A DNA stretch of 64,000 nt from Beaufortia kweichowensis (GCA_019155185.1 CM032816.1:3106124-3170123), one strand, 5' to 3'. Shown: positions 36,543-47,380, counted from the first letter of the stretch. Made by a program: numbers and translations. Notes: generated from the letters alone by a model not told the origin.

Positions 36543-37849
36543 AGAACGATCATAAAGAAACACAATAATGTCTAGTTAATGCTCCAACAGTAAACAATAT
36601 AGTAAACATTTATTATCTGTTTTTAATATTAGCTAGTACAAATACAGTTATTCACTCATTAATTGTGTGCTTTAATAAGACTTTTGAATAAAAATATGTT
36701 TGTAGTAATTGTTGAAATTACTATCACCTAAAATTAATACATGCTATAGAAGTACAGTTTTTATTAGCCACAATAACCTTCAATGTAAAAATATGAACTA
36801 ACAAAAAGCTTTCCTTCTGTGGTTACACTTTCAGGGGACTAAACTGTAAAAAACAACAAAGAACACTCAATCAAAATATATTTGCAGTTGTTTTGTTTAA
36901 AATACATAAAAATGAAAGTACATATTTAGAACCTATACACTCTCATAAGAATGTACAGCTGTTGTATTTTGATAAGTGATGTCCTCAAAGGGTCCAACTC
37001 TTGATCTAATAATATCATATGCACACTGGTGGAGGTAAATGTAATGTTTCTGTTAAAAAAAGCAGAAACATTACGATGTGTATAGAGGTTATAAAAGTTT
37101 ATTACCCTATGCATGCACTATTGTCAGTCGATAGAAATATTTAATAGTGATAAAAATAAAATTAATAGTGATAATATATATGTTTATATAAAGTATTACA
37201 GAGATCTTATAGGATCATAGAAGTAATAATAGAGGCTGGTGTCTTGAGTCTCACGATGAGCTTTTAGTGACAAGGGTTGTGAGACAAATAAGATGCCTTT
37301 CCACTTTCCTCTCTTCTAATGCATGAATATAATATTAATGACAAAAACAAGCTCAAAGCAATTGTATGTCAAGCAAAACAATGTAAGCCCATATTTTGGG
37401 GAAAAAAAAAACATATAATTTTATGCATTTAGTTTAGGTAGCCCCAATGGTTTTATATTAAAAATATTTTATTTTTAATCACAAAAAAACGACATTGCTG
37501 TCCTAACCTGAACACTTTACATCATCAAATTTGACAGTTGAAAATAATGAGTAACTGAAAACAAACAAGAATTTTTGACGGTGGAAACTAGCAAGGGTAA
37601 TAGGTACACAAATGTACATGGGAATACAAGAAACCTATCAAACAAGAAATGCGTGAGTTTAGAGAAAAATGTGTTTTGTGAACTCCTGATCAGATCTGAG
37701 GTCCAGATATACCAGTTAGAAAGAGACGCGAAGCCTCTGGATGGCGCATGTGTTTCAATATGGTCAAAACAAATACTTTATGGAACACATTTGAAGTCAT
37801 TTAGTGATGCTCACTTATTTCAAGTGATTTTCCAAGAGCGTGTTAAAGA
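36543..37849. other. gene-free stretch before the histone cluster
   Basis: AT-rich, nothing recognised. Sequence similarity to the upstream region of the second H1 begins only at about 37850 (shared TAACACAAAAATCACAT). Confidence 0.5.
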
Positions 37850-38255
37850 CACAGAGGACGCGTTCAATGTTTTACCAAATTTATAACACAAAAATCACAT
37901 CAAAACCATATACCACTGCTTTATTCAGTGGCAGATGTTGGTCGTGCATTTGATCTGAAGATGGCAAAATAAACTTAATCGTCGCGTGTTTTAGAGTCCA
38001 GGTATAGCTCTGGACCTCTGCTAAGTTTTCGCGTTGTTTTCATTGCGCAAAAGATTTTTTAGCGCTCTAATTTTGTTGTAAATGTAAGAGAAGAAAACAC
38101 ACACGCTAGCAGCTCGTGGAGGCGCACAGACAGTGAGTGGGTAAGTTGAGTCTATATGGTTCTCGTGTGTTGTGTAAAAGAGCGCAGCGCCGCTCAGTTG
38201 CTCCGCATTACTGATCCAGTACATATTGTGAGATAATCCACATCCGTTTAGAGAA
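37850..38255 (+). promoter_or_regulatory. H1 promoter, unit 1
   Basis: H1-specific AAACACA box at 38095-38101, followed by a conserved GCTAGCAGCTCGTGGAGGCG block and TATATGG near 38152. The whole 400 bp recurs before the H1 at 48197, and part of it survives as a ghost at 60961-61096. Confidence 0.75.
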
Positions 38256-38888
38256 ATGGCAGAAACCGCTCCAGCTGCAGCCGCTCCGCCGGCCAAAGCA
38301 CCCAAGAAGAAACCCGCAACGAAAGCCAAGAAAACGGGTCCAAGCGTGGGTGAACTCATCGTCAAAGCTGTATCTGCTTCAAAGGAGAGGAGCGGCGTGT
38401 CTCTCGCCGCCCTGAAGAAAGCTCTCGCTGCCGGTGGCTACGACGTGGAGAAGAAAAACTCCCGCGTCAAGTTGGCAATCAAGAGTCTGGTGACTAAAGG
38501 CACACTGGTCCAGGTCAAAGGAACCGGCGCTTCCGGGTCATTCAAACTCAACAAAAATCAAGCCGAGACCAAGAAGAAACCTGCGAAGAAAGCTGCTCCT
38601 AAAGCAAAGAAGCCCGCAGTCAAGAAACCCGCTGCTGCTGCTAAAAAACCCGCAGCTGCCAAGAAATCCAAGACTGCAGCGGCAAAGAAGACCGTCGCCA
38701 AGAAATCTCCTAAGAAGGCGAAGAAACCAGCCGCTAAAAAGGCAACAAAGAGCCCCAAGAAGGCGAAGAAGCCGGCAGCAGCTCCTAAGAAAGCCGTCAA
38801 AAGCCCCAAGAAGGCTAAAGCGGCTAAACCGAAGGCGACAAAACCTAAAGCAGCAAAGCCTAAAAAGGCCGCTTCTAAAAAGAAGTAA
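38256..38888 (+). CDS. H1: linker histone H1, unit 1 (intact)
   Basis: 210 aa, single exon. Winged-helix globular domain at about residues 28-102 (GPSVGELIVKAVSASKERSG, AALKKALAAGGYDVEKKNSR, GTGASGSFKLNK), preceded by an Ala/Pro/Lys-rich N-tail and followed by a Lys/Ala/Pro tail with repeated SPKKAKK motifs (CDK-type sites). It binds linker DNA at the nucleosome dyad. Start chosen at MAETAP, after the conserved promoter. First gene of a complete H1-H2A-H3-H4-H2B quintet; a stem-loop follows 30 nt after the stop. Confidence 0.96.
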   Translation: MAETAPAAAAPPAKAPKKKPATKAKKTGPSVGELIVKAVSASKERSGVSLAALKKALAAGGYDVEKKNSRVKLAIKSLVTKGTLVQVKGTGASGSFKLNKNQAETKKKPAKKAAPKAKKPAVKKPAAAAKKPAAAKKSKTAAAKKTVAKKSPKKAKKPAAKKATKSPKKAKKPAAAPKKAVKSPKKAKAAKPKATKPKAAKPKKAASKKK

Positions 38889-38918
38889 AGCCGATCTACG
38901 TACTTTTCTTACACAAAA

Positions 38919-38934
38919 GGCTCTTTTAAGAGCC
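38919..38934 (+). terminator. histone 3' stem-loop, H1 unit 1
   Basis: GGCTCTTTTAAGAGCC, the SLBP-binding hairpin that replaces poly(A). A purine-rich U7 site-like AAAGAG lies at about 38951. Confidence 0.95.
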
Positions 38935-39294
38935 ACCCATCAGACCATTTAAAGAGCAGTGTTTCAATGTTGTATGTAATTAATTGTACATACGTTCTTT
39001 GTGTAACCACATTAACAGAACAGAAATAGACAGACTTTAATACTTGCTGTTTAATTGTTTTTAAATCACGAGAGCATTTGAATTCAAAATCAGTGCAATG
39101 AGACGGTCTCAAGTCATGTGTCTGTATAAATACGTTTGCCCCCAAAACATTTTTCATTTATCTTATTTGTCTATTTCTGATTGAAAAAAATAATTAGTAA
39201 ATCATTATAAACTACGTTGGATAAAGATATAAGGCTGCAAATACAATGACAAACGTGAGAAAGGAAAGGGGAGGGGTTTGGCGTTTGGAGGGAA

Positions 39295-39426
39295 GATCAG
39301 TGATAGGTTTAAACGACACTTGCACTCCACCAATAGTAATAAGAATGGCATGGTTAAATACTGCACCTCGGAAAGTCACATCATTCTGAAATATTTGTTG
39401 TTGTGGTGTAAGAGTTTTGAAAGAAA
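39295..39426 (+). promoter_or_regulatory. H2A promoter, unit 1
   Basis: CCAAT at 39330-39334 and TATA-like TTAAATA at 39354-39360, in a block (TCAGTGATAGG...AATGGCATGGTTAAATACTG) shared with the H2A genes of units 2-4. Confidence 0.65.
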
Positions 39427-39814
39427 ATGAGCGGCAGAGGTAAAACCGGCGGTAAGGCAAGAGCCAAGGCTAAGACTCGTTCATCCAGAGCGGGTCTTCA
39501 GTTTCCTGTTGGTCGTGTTCACAGGCTTCTTCGTAAAGGGAAACTACGCACAGCGTGTTGGTGCCGGTGCTCCAGTGTATCTCGCTGCTGTGCTCGAGTA
39601 TCTCACCGCTGAGATCCTGGAGTTGGCTGGAAACGCCGCTCGCGACAACAAGAAGACTCGTATCATTCCCCGCCATTTACAGCTGGCGGTGCGTAACGAC
39701 GAGGAGTTGAACAAACTTCTGGGTGGCGTGACCATCGCTCAGGGTGGTGTGTTACCCAACATCCAGGCTGTGTTGCTGCCCAAGAAGACCGAGAAGCCCG
39801 CCAAGACCAAGTAA
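39427..39814 (+). CDS. H2A: core histone H2A, unit 1, with a 1-nt insertion
   Basis: Replication-dependent H2A, 128 aa when read through. [20 protein letters not shown] up to RLLRK, then one extra G in the AAAGGGAAAC run at about 39536-39543 shifts the frame. [20 protein letters not shown] to the tail [10 protein letters not shown] continues perfectly in the next frame. The acidic-patch residues ([19 protein letters not shown]) are intact. The gene spans 388 nt against an expected 387. Flawless protein on both sides argues for an assembly error rather than a decayed gene. Confidence 0.93.
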
Positions 39815-39840
39815 ACCGCCATTTCTTCCAAATAAAAAAA

Positions 39841-39856
39841 GGCTCTTTTAAGAGCC
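39841..39856 (+). terminator. histone 3' stem-loop, H2A unit 1
   Basis: GGCTCTTTTAAGAGCC, 26 nt after the stop, followed by ACCCAC. Confidence 0.95.
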
Positions 39857-40264
39857 ACCCACTTGATCTATCAGAGAGTGAAATCCTTTCTTTTACACCA
39901 CACAGACCAACACTTGTTAAAATGCGCGAGAATCAAAACCTTTTATATAACTATATACTATACATGTATCATCATTATAATAATAAAATAACCCATATTT
40001 GGTTTACTGTGGTAAACGTATGGGTTAAAGAATATGTGTATGTGAAGACCATTTTAAAACCTAACAATATGGTTATGTTTGGGATGTCCGGTGTGACTGA
40101 TCTGGGTGCTTCCATAGTAGTTTTCGCACTGCATATTGTTTTAGTTGTACACAGTTATAAAGTAAATTAATCCTTACACAGTAAGATAATTTGGGTAACT
40201 GTTTTAACTTCACATGAAACGGAAGAAAGGATTTCGAGCCAACTCTTTTAAAAACGGGATACGC

Positions 40265-40429
40265 ACAGCTATTGGCCTGCTGTCTTTGATGACGTCATAC
40301 GTAAGCCAATCATATGCCAGTGCACCCTCGCCACTCCTACAAGCTCTCGGTCGGATTCGCCTTTAAAAACAGCCCGCAACGTGAAGTTGTATATTCTGCG
40401 TCAAACGGAGAAGAGTTGAGACTGTAGTC
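40265..40429 (+). promoter_or_regulatory. H3 promoter, unit 1
   Basis: ATTGG at 40271-40275, perfect CRE TGACGTCA at 40290-40297, CCAAT at 40306-40310 and TATA-like TTTAAAAA near 40362. The same arrangement precedes the H3 of unit 4. Confidence 0.75.
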
Positions 40430-40839
40430 ATGGCAAGAACTAAGCAAACCGCTCGTAAGTCCACCGGTGGTAAAGCGCCGAGGAAGCAGCTCGCTACTAA
40501 AGCTGCTCGTAAAGCGCACCAGCCACCGGCGGCGTGAAGAAGCCTCATCGTTACAGACCCGGTACCGTGGCGCTGAGAGAAATCCGGCGTTATCAGAAGT
40601 CAACTGAACTGCTGATTCGTAAACTGCCTTTCCAGCGTCTGGTGAGGGAAATCGCTCAGGATTTCAAGACCGATCTGCGCTTCCAGAGTTCCGCTGTCAT
40701 GGCCCTGCAGGAGTCCAGTGAAGCTTATCTGGTCGGGCTGTTTGAAGACACCAACTTGTGTGCCATCCACGCCAAGAGAGTCACCATCATGCCCAAAGAC
40801 ATTCAGCTGGCTCGCCGCATTCGTGGAGAGCGCGCTTAA
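40430..40839 (+). CDS. H3: core histone H3 (H3.2-like), unit 1, with a 1-nt deletion
   Basis: [20 protein letters not shown] to AARK, then one A is missing from CGTAAA|GCGCACC (about 40511), at the K27-S28 codons. [16 protein letters not shown] to the C-terminus RRIRGERA is intact in the next frame. Length 410 against an expected 411 nt. Residues A31 and SAVM 87-90 mark the replication-dependent type. Position 95 is Ser (ESSEAYLV) rather than the usual Ala. Probably an assembly indel. Confidence 0.93.
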
Positions 40840-40871
40840 ACTCCTTGTTGCATCACTCTCATACACCCAAA

Positions 40872-40887
40872 GGCTCTTTTAAGAGCC
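40872..40887 (+). terminator. histone 3' stem-loop, H3 unit 1
   Basis: GGCTCTTTTAAGAGCC followed by ACTTCAATTTCACTGA, a 3' flank seen only at H3 genes here. Confidence 0.95.
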
Positions 40888-41464
40888 ACTTCAATTTCAC
40901 TGAACGAGTTAATTTTAGTTTCATTCCCCTTCTGAGTAATTATTTACAGAGACTAAAGTTCGTAACTCTGAGGGTTTTATTTCTGAGTGTTGTAATGCGG
41001 GGCTGTTTGACGTTCTCGTATATGAATAAAGTCGTAGTAAACCCCATAAACCCGCCCTCAACACCATAGGTAATAAATGCTATTTTGATGTAAACGCACA
41101 AAAAGGCACTAGGGTGGCAAACAAAATAACATACAACAACAAATTTAATGGTAATATTACAATATTCATTCCAAAGATTTAGAATAGTACACATTTAAAT
41201 ACAAAACATGAGTCTACTAGATCTACTAGATAAAGAACCTATTCTTGTTCCACTGCGACAAATCTCTTTCCAGAGCCGTAATTTTAATAACTAGAATGTT
41301 CTAATCTATTAAGTGATTTCCCTTTTAAAGTGATCTATATAATTAAAGGAGAGTGAATGAATGCAAGCGGCAGTTTATCTAAAGATACAATTGACTCCAT
41401 TATTGATTTATATTTATTTACTGTTAAATAAATAAATGATGATAGATAAATAAACTGCGTGTCA

Positions 41465-41614
41465 GAGCTCCACCTCCTTTTACTTTGGCTGTGACGTTGA
41501 AGAACTTTGTTGACACCGCCTTCATTTCTGTTTCCTGTAGGTCCTGTAGGCAACTGTAAAGTCCTGTTTCACAGAGCCGTACTCCGCACATTTCAGTTGT
41601 TGAAAGTCTGAATC
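41465..41614 (+). promoter_or_regulatory. H4 promoter, unit 1
   Basis: GAGCTCCACCTCCTTTTAC, then a conserved block GGTCCTGTAGGCAACTGTAA at 41540-41559. The same block precedes the H4 genes at 50538 and 56009. No clear TATA box. Confidence 0.65.
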
Positions 41615-41925
<311 letters not shown>

Positions 41926-41954
41926 ATGTCTTGAAGAAATACTGACAACCAAAC

Positions 41955-41970
41955 GGCTCTTTTAAGAGCC
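41955..41970 (+). terminator. histone 3' stem-loop, H4 unit 1
   Basis: GGCTCTTTTAAGAGCC then ACCCAC; a purine-rich AAAGAG follows at about 41987. Confidence 0.95.
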
Positions 41971-42546
41971 ACCCACGTTTTCTTACAAAGAGTAAATGTC
42001 TGCGGTATATTGCCTTTCGTCTAACGTTTGGGTCCTTGGAAATCCTCTTCTGAACTAAGTTGCTTTAATAAACTGGCTACAAACTGTATTAGCTTTTAAT
42101 TATGGTTTTTCTGTGCATGTTTTTTCTTTATACCCTCTAGCTGAGATTGTATTGTGCGTTTAAATTTTCTACGTTTGATTTTCTAATAAAACTAAAATCA
42201 ACGTCACGTGTATGCCTTTATACATGCCTTTTATATACTATCCCGAATATAAATTTACTAACAATAACCTTGGCATCTCTCAAAAGGCCATTGTTCCCTA
42301 GAGCTGTGCTTCAATTAATTTTAGTACATAATGGTTTTAAGCGCATAAGTATCGTATTTTCAGACATGTCCGTTATAGTCTGATTTTCTTTGTATTATGT
42401 ACGATTTAATGGAGGCTTATAGGCGAAATGGGGAACATAATTAGACCAGCATATTACCAATTTAGGAGAATTAGAATTATATAAAAGCATGTTGCGCATG
42501 AGAATTTATGCAGCGGATTAATTATATTACAAATACAATAAAAAGA

Positions 42547-42782
42547 GCGGGAAAGTAAAAATAGCACTTGATGTGTTACTATGAAAAATGAGGCGATGGG
42601 TGTGACAGTCATTTCTAAGACTTTGATTGGCTTACTTAAGTTTCGTTCATCCAATGAAATTAATTTAATTTCTTGGGCCAATGAAGACACGCGACCGAGC
42701 GAGTATTGTCTGTTGAAAGGAAATAAAAACCCATCTCATACAGTTATCGTTACAAACTTCGGTTTACTTGCCCAGAGTAATC
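42547..42782 (+). promoter_or_regulatory. H2B promoter, unit 1
   Basis: E2F-like GCGGGAAA at 42547-42554, a conserved 15-mer ATGAGGCGATGGGTG at 42588-42602, ATTGG at 42626-42630, CCAAT at 42651-42655 and 42678-42682, TATA-like AATAAAAA near 42722. No H2B octamer ATTTGCAT seen. Confidence 0.75.
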
Positions 42783-43157
42783 ATGCCTGAACCAGCAAAG
42801 TCCGCGCCTAAAAAGGGGTCTAAGAAGGCCGTTACTAAAACAGCCGTCAAAGGAGGCAAGAAGCGCAAGAGATCCAGGAAGGAGAGTTACGCCATCTACG
42901 TGTACAAAGTCCTGAAGCAGGTTCATCCAGACACCGGCATTTCCTCTAAGGCGATGGGCATCATGAATTCTTTCGTCAATGATATTTTCGAGCGTATCGC
43001 CGGTGAGTCATCTCGTCTCGCTCATTACAACAAGCGTTCCACCATCACCTCGAGAGAGATCCAGACTGCAGTCCGTCTGCTGTTGCCCGGTGAACTGGCC
43101 AAACACGCCGTGTCTGAGGGAACCAAAGCCGTCACCAAGTACACCAGCTCCAAGTAA
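42783..43157 (+). CDS. H2B: core histone H2B, unit 1 (intact)
   Basis: 124 aa. N-tail PEPAKSAPKKGSKKAVTKTA, basic KKRKRSRKESY, histone fold SYAIYVYKVLKQVHPDTGIS to the C-terminal helix ending AVTKYTSSK. The C-terminal lysine (AVTKY) is the conserved ubiquitination site. One difference from the other copies: ERIAGESSRLAHY with Ser where they have Ala. Start at MPEP, not the in-frame upstream CTG/GTG codons. Last gene of the quintet. Confidence 0.96.
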   Translation: MPEPAKSAPKKGSKKAVTKTAVKGGKKRKRSRKESYAIYVYKVLKQVHPDTGISSKAMGIMNSFVNDIFERIAGESSRLAHYNKRSTITSREIQTAVRLLLPGELAKHAVSEGTKAVTKYTSSK

Positions 43158-43187
43158 ATAATCGCTTGAAGCTTTCAGCAATTCAAA

Positions 43188-43203
43188 GGCTCTTTTAAGA
43201 GCC
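43188..43203 (+). terminator. histone 3' stem-loop, H2B unit 1
   Basis: GGCTCTTTTAAGAGCC then ACCCACTTTATCATATAAAGAG, which includes a U7-type purine element. Confidence 0.95.
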
Positions 43204-43843
43204 ACCCACTTTATCATATAAAGAGCTTATAGAAGAAATTTCAAAGTCAAAGATCTTGGATATGGAAAAATAGCAATCCTAATCAATAACCAATAAAGAG
43301 AAAGATCCTTTGTAGCAACTTCTAATGCAATGACTAAGCATAATGTAATACGTTTAACAATATTAATCTAATTAGATGTTCACAATGTAATAATTCCGTA
43401 AAATGTTATAAAATTTTGGACTCATTTTCTTTTAATCCTAAAATGATTGAAATTCATTTACTATACATTTGTGAAATATTTAAGATTAGAATGTCCATGA
43501 TTTGTTAGGTATTACACAAACTGCTGTTTCTAGAGTATTTCTTGTTTATTTTATACAATGAACGTAATTTAAACGCGAATGAATCAAAACAATGAATCCA
43601 AAAGTTCCGTTTTACACTTGTAAATACGTAGAAATTAGTCAAACGTATCCTGTAATTGTTTGGTGTGCCTCTGTTAACATTAACCGAACCTCAAGTTTTT
43701 TTAAACACAAACGTTTTGCTTACTAAACAACCAAATACGTTACGCTTGAAGTAATGCATATGCCACAGTCAACACGGTTTAAAAACTAAAGTTTCGCTCA
43801 ACGGTAATGAGATGGAAAAGCTCTGGGTCAGCGGAATTGAAGT
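43204..43843. other. centre of palindromic block A, lost H4/H2B
   Basis: 640 bp between the convergent H2B(+) and H3(-). In block B the equivalent place holds H2B(-) and H4(-). No H2B or H4 remnant is recognisable here. Confidence 0.5.
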
Positions 43844-43859
43844 GGCTCTTAAAAGAGCC
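43844..43859 (-). terminator. histone 3' stem-loop, H3 unit 2
   Basis: GGCTCTTTTAAGAGCC on the minus strand, followed by the H3-type flank ACTTCAATTCCGCTGA. Confidence 0.95.
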
Positions 43860-43891
43860 TTTGGGTGTATGAGAGTGATGCGTTAAGGAGT

Positions 43892-44302
43892 TTAAGCGCG
43901 CTCTCCACGAATGCGGCGAGCCAGCTGAATGTCTTTGGGCATGATGGTGACTCTCTTGGCGTGGATGGCGCACAGGTTGGTGTCCTCGAACAGCCCGACC
44001 AGATAAGCTTCACTGGACTCCTGTAGAGCCATGACAGCAGAGCTCTGGAAACGCAGATCTGTCTTGAAATCCTGAGCGATTTCTCTCACCAGACGCTGGA
44101 AAGGCAGTTTACGAATCAGCAGTTCAGTTGACTTCTGATAACGCCGGATTTCTCTCAGCGCCACGGTACCGGGTCTGTAACGATGAGGCTTCTTCACGCC
44201 TCCGGTGGCTGGTGCGCTCTTACGAGCAGCTTTAGTAGCGAGCTGCTTCCTCGGGGCTTTACCACCGGTGGACTTACGAGCGGTTTGCTTAGTTCTTGCC
44301 AT
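43892..44302 (-). CDS. H3: core histone H3 (H3.2-like), unit 2 (intact)
   Basis: 136 codons from ATG at 44302. The frame is open upstream, but the family start [11 protein letters not shown] fixes the initiation codon. K4, K9, K27 and K36 contexts are all present. SAVM and C110 context (TNLCAIHAK) mark the replication-dependent type. Ser at position 95. It opens the inverted, shortened unit 2. Confidence 0.96.
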   Translation of the reverse strand: MARTKQTARKSTGGKAPRKQLATKAARKSAPATGGVKKPHRYRPGTVALREIRRYQKSTELLIRKLPFQRLVREIAQDFKTDLRFQSSAVMALQESSEAYLVGLFEDTNLCAIHAKRVTIMPKDIQLARRIRGERA

Positions 44303-44480
44303 GACTACAACCTGAAGTTTTCCCCGTTTTACACAAAATAATGTAACTTTACGCTGAGACCTGTTTTTAAACGCTGGTCTGACCAGGAGCTTGTAGGAGT
44401 GGCGAGGGTGTACTGGCATATGATTGGCTAATATGTGACGCCTTTAAAGGCAGCAGGCCAATAGCTGTACTTAGCCTGTG
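44303..44480 (-). promoter_or_regulatory. H3 promoter, unit 2
   Basis: CCAAT motifs on both sides of a damaged CRE: TGACGCCT at about 44436 instead of TGACGTCA. TATA-like TTTTTAAA lies downstream. Confidence 0.6.
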
Positions 44481-44829
44481 TTTAAACAAGCGGGTGGTAT
44501 GTTTCCCGCTCAAGATCCTTTCCCACATTACATTTTACGTGTATGGAATAAGTGATCTTAATGTAGACTTTAACTTTAAAAAAATAGTTAAATAATAGTT
44601 AAAAAGACCCTCCACCCTCTGACAGCTTACTGATACAACCACGATATAACCAATAGTCATTCAGTATGAAAACTCGCATGGAAGCAATCAGTCACACCGG
44701 ACATCCCAAAGATATAACCATTTTTTAAAATAGTCATCAATCACATTTACATCAATCCTTTAGTCCAAAGAAAAAAGTCAATTTAGCCTTTTATCATGAA
44801 TATTTGTATTCCAATGTGATCTTGATCAC

Positions 44830-45728
44830 TAGTGGTGTGCGATACTGCACATTTTGGTGTCGGTGCGATACCAAGTAAATACATGTAAATGTACATTTAT
44901 TTATTTTCAAACAGAGAAGTGTTAAGGGAGAAATTGTTTTTATTCTTTTATCCAAAGCGACAGTGCATTGTACTATACATTTTTATGAGTTCGTGCAATC
45001 CCTGAGATCAAATTTATGCCATTGGCATTGCTAGAGCCATGTTCCTTCCACCAGATCCACAGAAAGGTTGAACAAATATACATTTTAAATAGAGTACACA
45101 TAATTATTACTAAACGTTTTTGTTATATCTTTCTTCCATTTCAGTTTATTTTCAGTGTTTTGTTTAAAATAACAAAATAAAATGCATCTCTTATGTTAGA
45201 CATCTCTGCCTTCATATCAACAAAGTGCACACAATGGTTTGTATAAAAAAGGTTAAAAAGTGAAAATAACTAAACAAAAGCACAAACTACTACTGGCTTG
45301 TTTGACGTGTTTGTGTAAGTTGGTAGTGTTGCCACAGTAGCGAATAGCCTTCCTGCATTGCAGTTTGCAATGTTCTCATTTTCAACACATTCCTGTAAAA
45401 TAACGCCACACGACGCTCCTTTTTCTTTCCGTCATTTCCCAGTCATAGTCCTAATCCCGCAGCCAAAAGTGCCTGCGCTTGGTGCCACTGATGACAGGAC
45501 AACTAAACAGCAGCAGAGTAGAGGAGCAGCAGCGTTTGTGTTCAATGTGAAATGACTAGTAGTACATATAGACCAAGGCATGGTCTTTGATAAAACGGGA
45601 GCAATACTTTAGCGTAGAATACAGAACTTTAAACTAAAACATCGATCTTGTCAGACTAGTATCTATCTGATACCAATACCAACGGCGGTATGACTACGAC
45701 CGATATTAGGATCGATCTGCCCACCCCA
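44830..45728. mobile_element. hAT-like non-autonomous element in the H3-H2A spacer
   Basis: Left end GTGGTGTGCGATACTGCAC and right end ATCGATCTGCCCACCCC resemble inverted ends of fish 'GGGGTGGGCGATAT' elements. Its 0.9 kb explains why this spacer is about 1.5 kb against 0.6-0.7 kb in units 1 and 4. A V-SINE-like fragment is nested at 44936-45060. Confidence 0.45.
44936..45060. mobile_element. V-SINE-like fragment
   Basis: TTTTATCCAAAGCGACAGTG followed by a decayed 'ccctgagatcaaatt...gcattgctagagccatg' segment, the antisense form of the conserved fish SINE tail. Confidence 0.5.
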
Positions 45729-45821
45729 TTGATTGAAGACATTTCATTCTCATTGTTGATCTACGCTGTAATGAACCGATCACTTAAATGCGGTTTTCAC
45801 TCTTTTGTAGGTTAAGTGGGT

Positions 45822-45837
45822 GGCTCTTAAAAGAGCC
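45822..45837 (-). terminator. histone 3' stem-loop, H2A unit 2
   Basis: GGCTCTTTTAAGAGCC on the minus strand then ACCCACTTAACC. Confidence 0.95.
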
Positions 45838-45861
45838 TTTTTATTCGGGGTAAGTATCAAA

Positions 45862-46247
45862 TTACTTGGTCTTGGCGGGCTTTTCGGTCTTCTTTGGCAG
45901 CAATACAGCCTGGATGTTGGGTAACACACCACCCTGAGCGATGGTCACGCCACCCAGAAGTTTGTTCAACTCCTCGTCGTTACGCACCGCCAGCTGTAAA
46001 TGGCGGGGAATGATACGAGTCTTTTGTTGTCGCGAGCGGCGTTTCCAGCCAACTCCAGGATCTCAGCGGTGAGATACTCGAGGACAGCAGCGAGATAAAC
46101 TGGAGCACCGGCACCAACGCGTTGTGCGTAGTTCCCTTTACGGAGAAGCCTGTGAACACGACCAACAGGAAACTGAAGACCCGCTCTGGATGAACGAGTC
46201 TTAGCCTTCGCTCTGGCCTTACCGCCGGTTTTACCTCTACCGCTCAT
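45862..46247 (-). CDS. H2A: core histone H2A, unit 2, with a 1-nt deletion
   Basis: Reads [20 protein letters not shown] to NAARDNK, then one base is lost in GACAACAAAAGACTCG (about 46022-46025). [20 protein letters not shown] to [10 protein letters not shown] continues in the next frame. 386 nt against 387. Ala-Gln at NYAQRVG as in units 1 and 4. Probable homopolymer indel of the assembly. Confidence 0.93.
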
Positions 46248-46420
46248 TGTCTTTTAAAATTTGTGCTCAAAACCACAAAACGAAAAGATTCTGAATGAAG
46301 CGACACTCCGTGGTGCAGTATTTAACAATGCCATTCTTTCCACTATTGGTGAAATCTAAGATACGTTTAAACCAATCACTGACCTTCCCTCCAAACGCCT
46401 AACCCCTCCTCTTTCTCACG
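46248..46420 (-). promoter_or_regulatory. H2A promoter, unit 2
   Basis: GTCAGTGATTGGTTTAAACG, CACCAATAGTGG and AATGGCATTGTTAAATACTG: two CCAAT boxes and a TATA-like site, colinear with the unit 1 promoter. Confidence 0.65.
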
Positions 46421-46734
46421 TTTGTGGTGATTTACTTCATTAAATTAATAAATGTTCTTCTACAACACATTAATCAAAATAATGAAACATAATAAATATA
46501 TTAATCAATACATGTTCTTTGGTGTAAACACATTCTAGAATAAACAAACACGACTTGAGTCATTGCACTGAATTCAGATGCTCTGATGATTCTGATGAAT
46601 TAAACCCAAAGTACCTAAATATGATCTGCTCTGTTGTGCATTACTTTAGTTACATTAGAAAGACATGTTAAATGAATTATGTAACATAGAAACGCTGCTT
46701 TGTTTCACACTGACATTTAAATGGTTATGTCTGT

Positions 46735-46935
46735 TGATTGGCTTTGTTTCTTATCAGGAGTGGCCTTATTAAACTTAACTGCTTTAGACTTCATCATCTT
46801 GGGTTTAGCAACTGTAGCTTTCATACAGCTTCTGCCCGCTTTCTTAAGAGTTGCTGGCTTCTTTACTTACTTAAGGACTTTTTAGTGGCTGTGGTGTCTT
46901 CGGAGATTTCACTGGAACGGCACTCAGACGTTTTA
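46735..46935 (-). pseudogene. H1 pseudogene, C-terminal tail only
   Basis: The minus strand encodes fragments KSPKTPQPLKSP, KKPATLKKAGR, VAKPKMMKSKAVKFNKA, clearly the Lys/Pro/Ala tail of H1, with stops and a frame change. The globular domain and promoter are gone and the stem-loop has decayed, though the downstream flank CAGACATAACCATTTAAATG still matches that of the unit 1 H1 (CAGACCATTTAAAGAG). It lies where H1 of unit 2 should be. Confidence 0.75.
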
Positions 46936-47099
46936 ACAGCAATATACAATATAGCAATATACAAAACATCTCTGAGCCCATCAATTTAAGTTGCTGACAC
47001 TGGTCTGTAGCTAAAAAAAAATCACTCTTTTAAATTAACTCGCCTTCTACAGGTTTACATCACCTTTTGCCGTCTACACTTAATAAATAAGTAATGCCT

Positions 47100-47380
47100 G
47101 GTTGTTCTTTCACAACAATGCACCAAATCAATTGATAATAACATTTACACATTTTTTCCTCTGTGGTAAACTGAGCTGTCAGCCTTCACCCGAGCTGCTA
47201 AATCCATCACAACCTTCATGAACCAATTGAAAAACACCTCTGACTAAGTTTTTCCCTAGCTTCAACTTTTAGTCCTGCACTTATTTTTGGCTCATTGACA
47301 AAATGCCATAAACACCTTCTCATTTTTGGAAGTCACTTTGCATAAAAGTGTATGTTAATAAATACATGTAAATGTAAGGG
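47100..47380. mobile_element. SINE with V-SINE-like tail
   Basis: Contains AACACCTCTGACTAAG, TCCTGCACTTATTTTTGGC and the tail AGTCACTTTGCATAAAAGTG ending ATACATGTAAATGTAA. Confidence 0.5.

Noticed and set aside
38538..38936. Arg/Leu/Phe-rich open frames on the strand opposite H1
   Set aside because: They are complements of the Lys/Ala codons of the H1 tail.
44303..44419. N-terminal extension of the unit 2 H3 frame upstream of ATG 44302
   Set aside because: The open frame continues by chance through the promoter; the invariant start MARTKQ fixes the codon.
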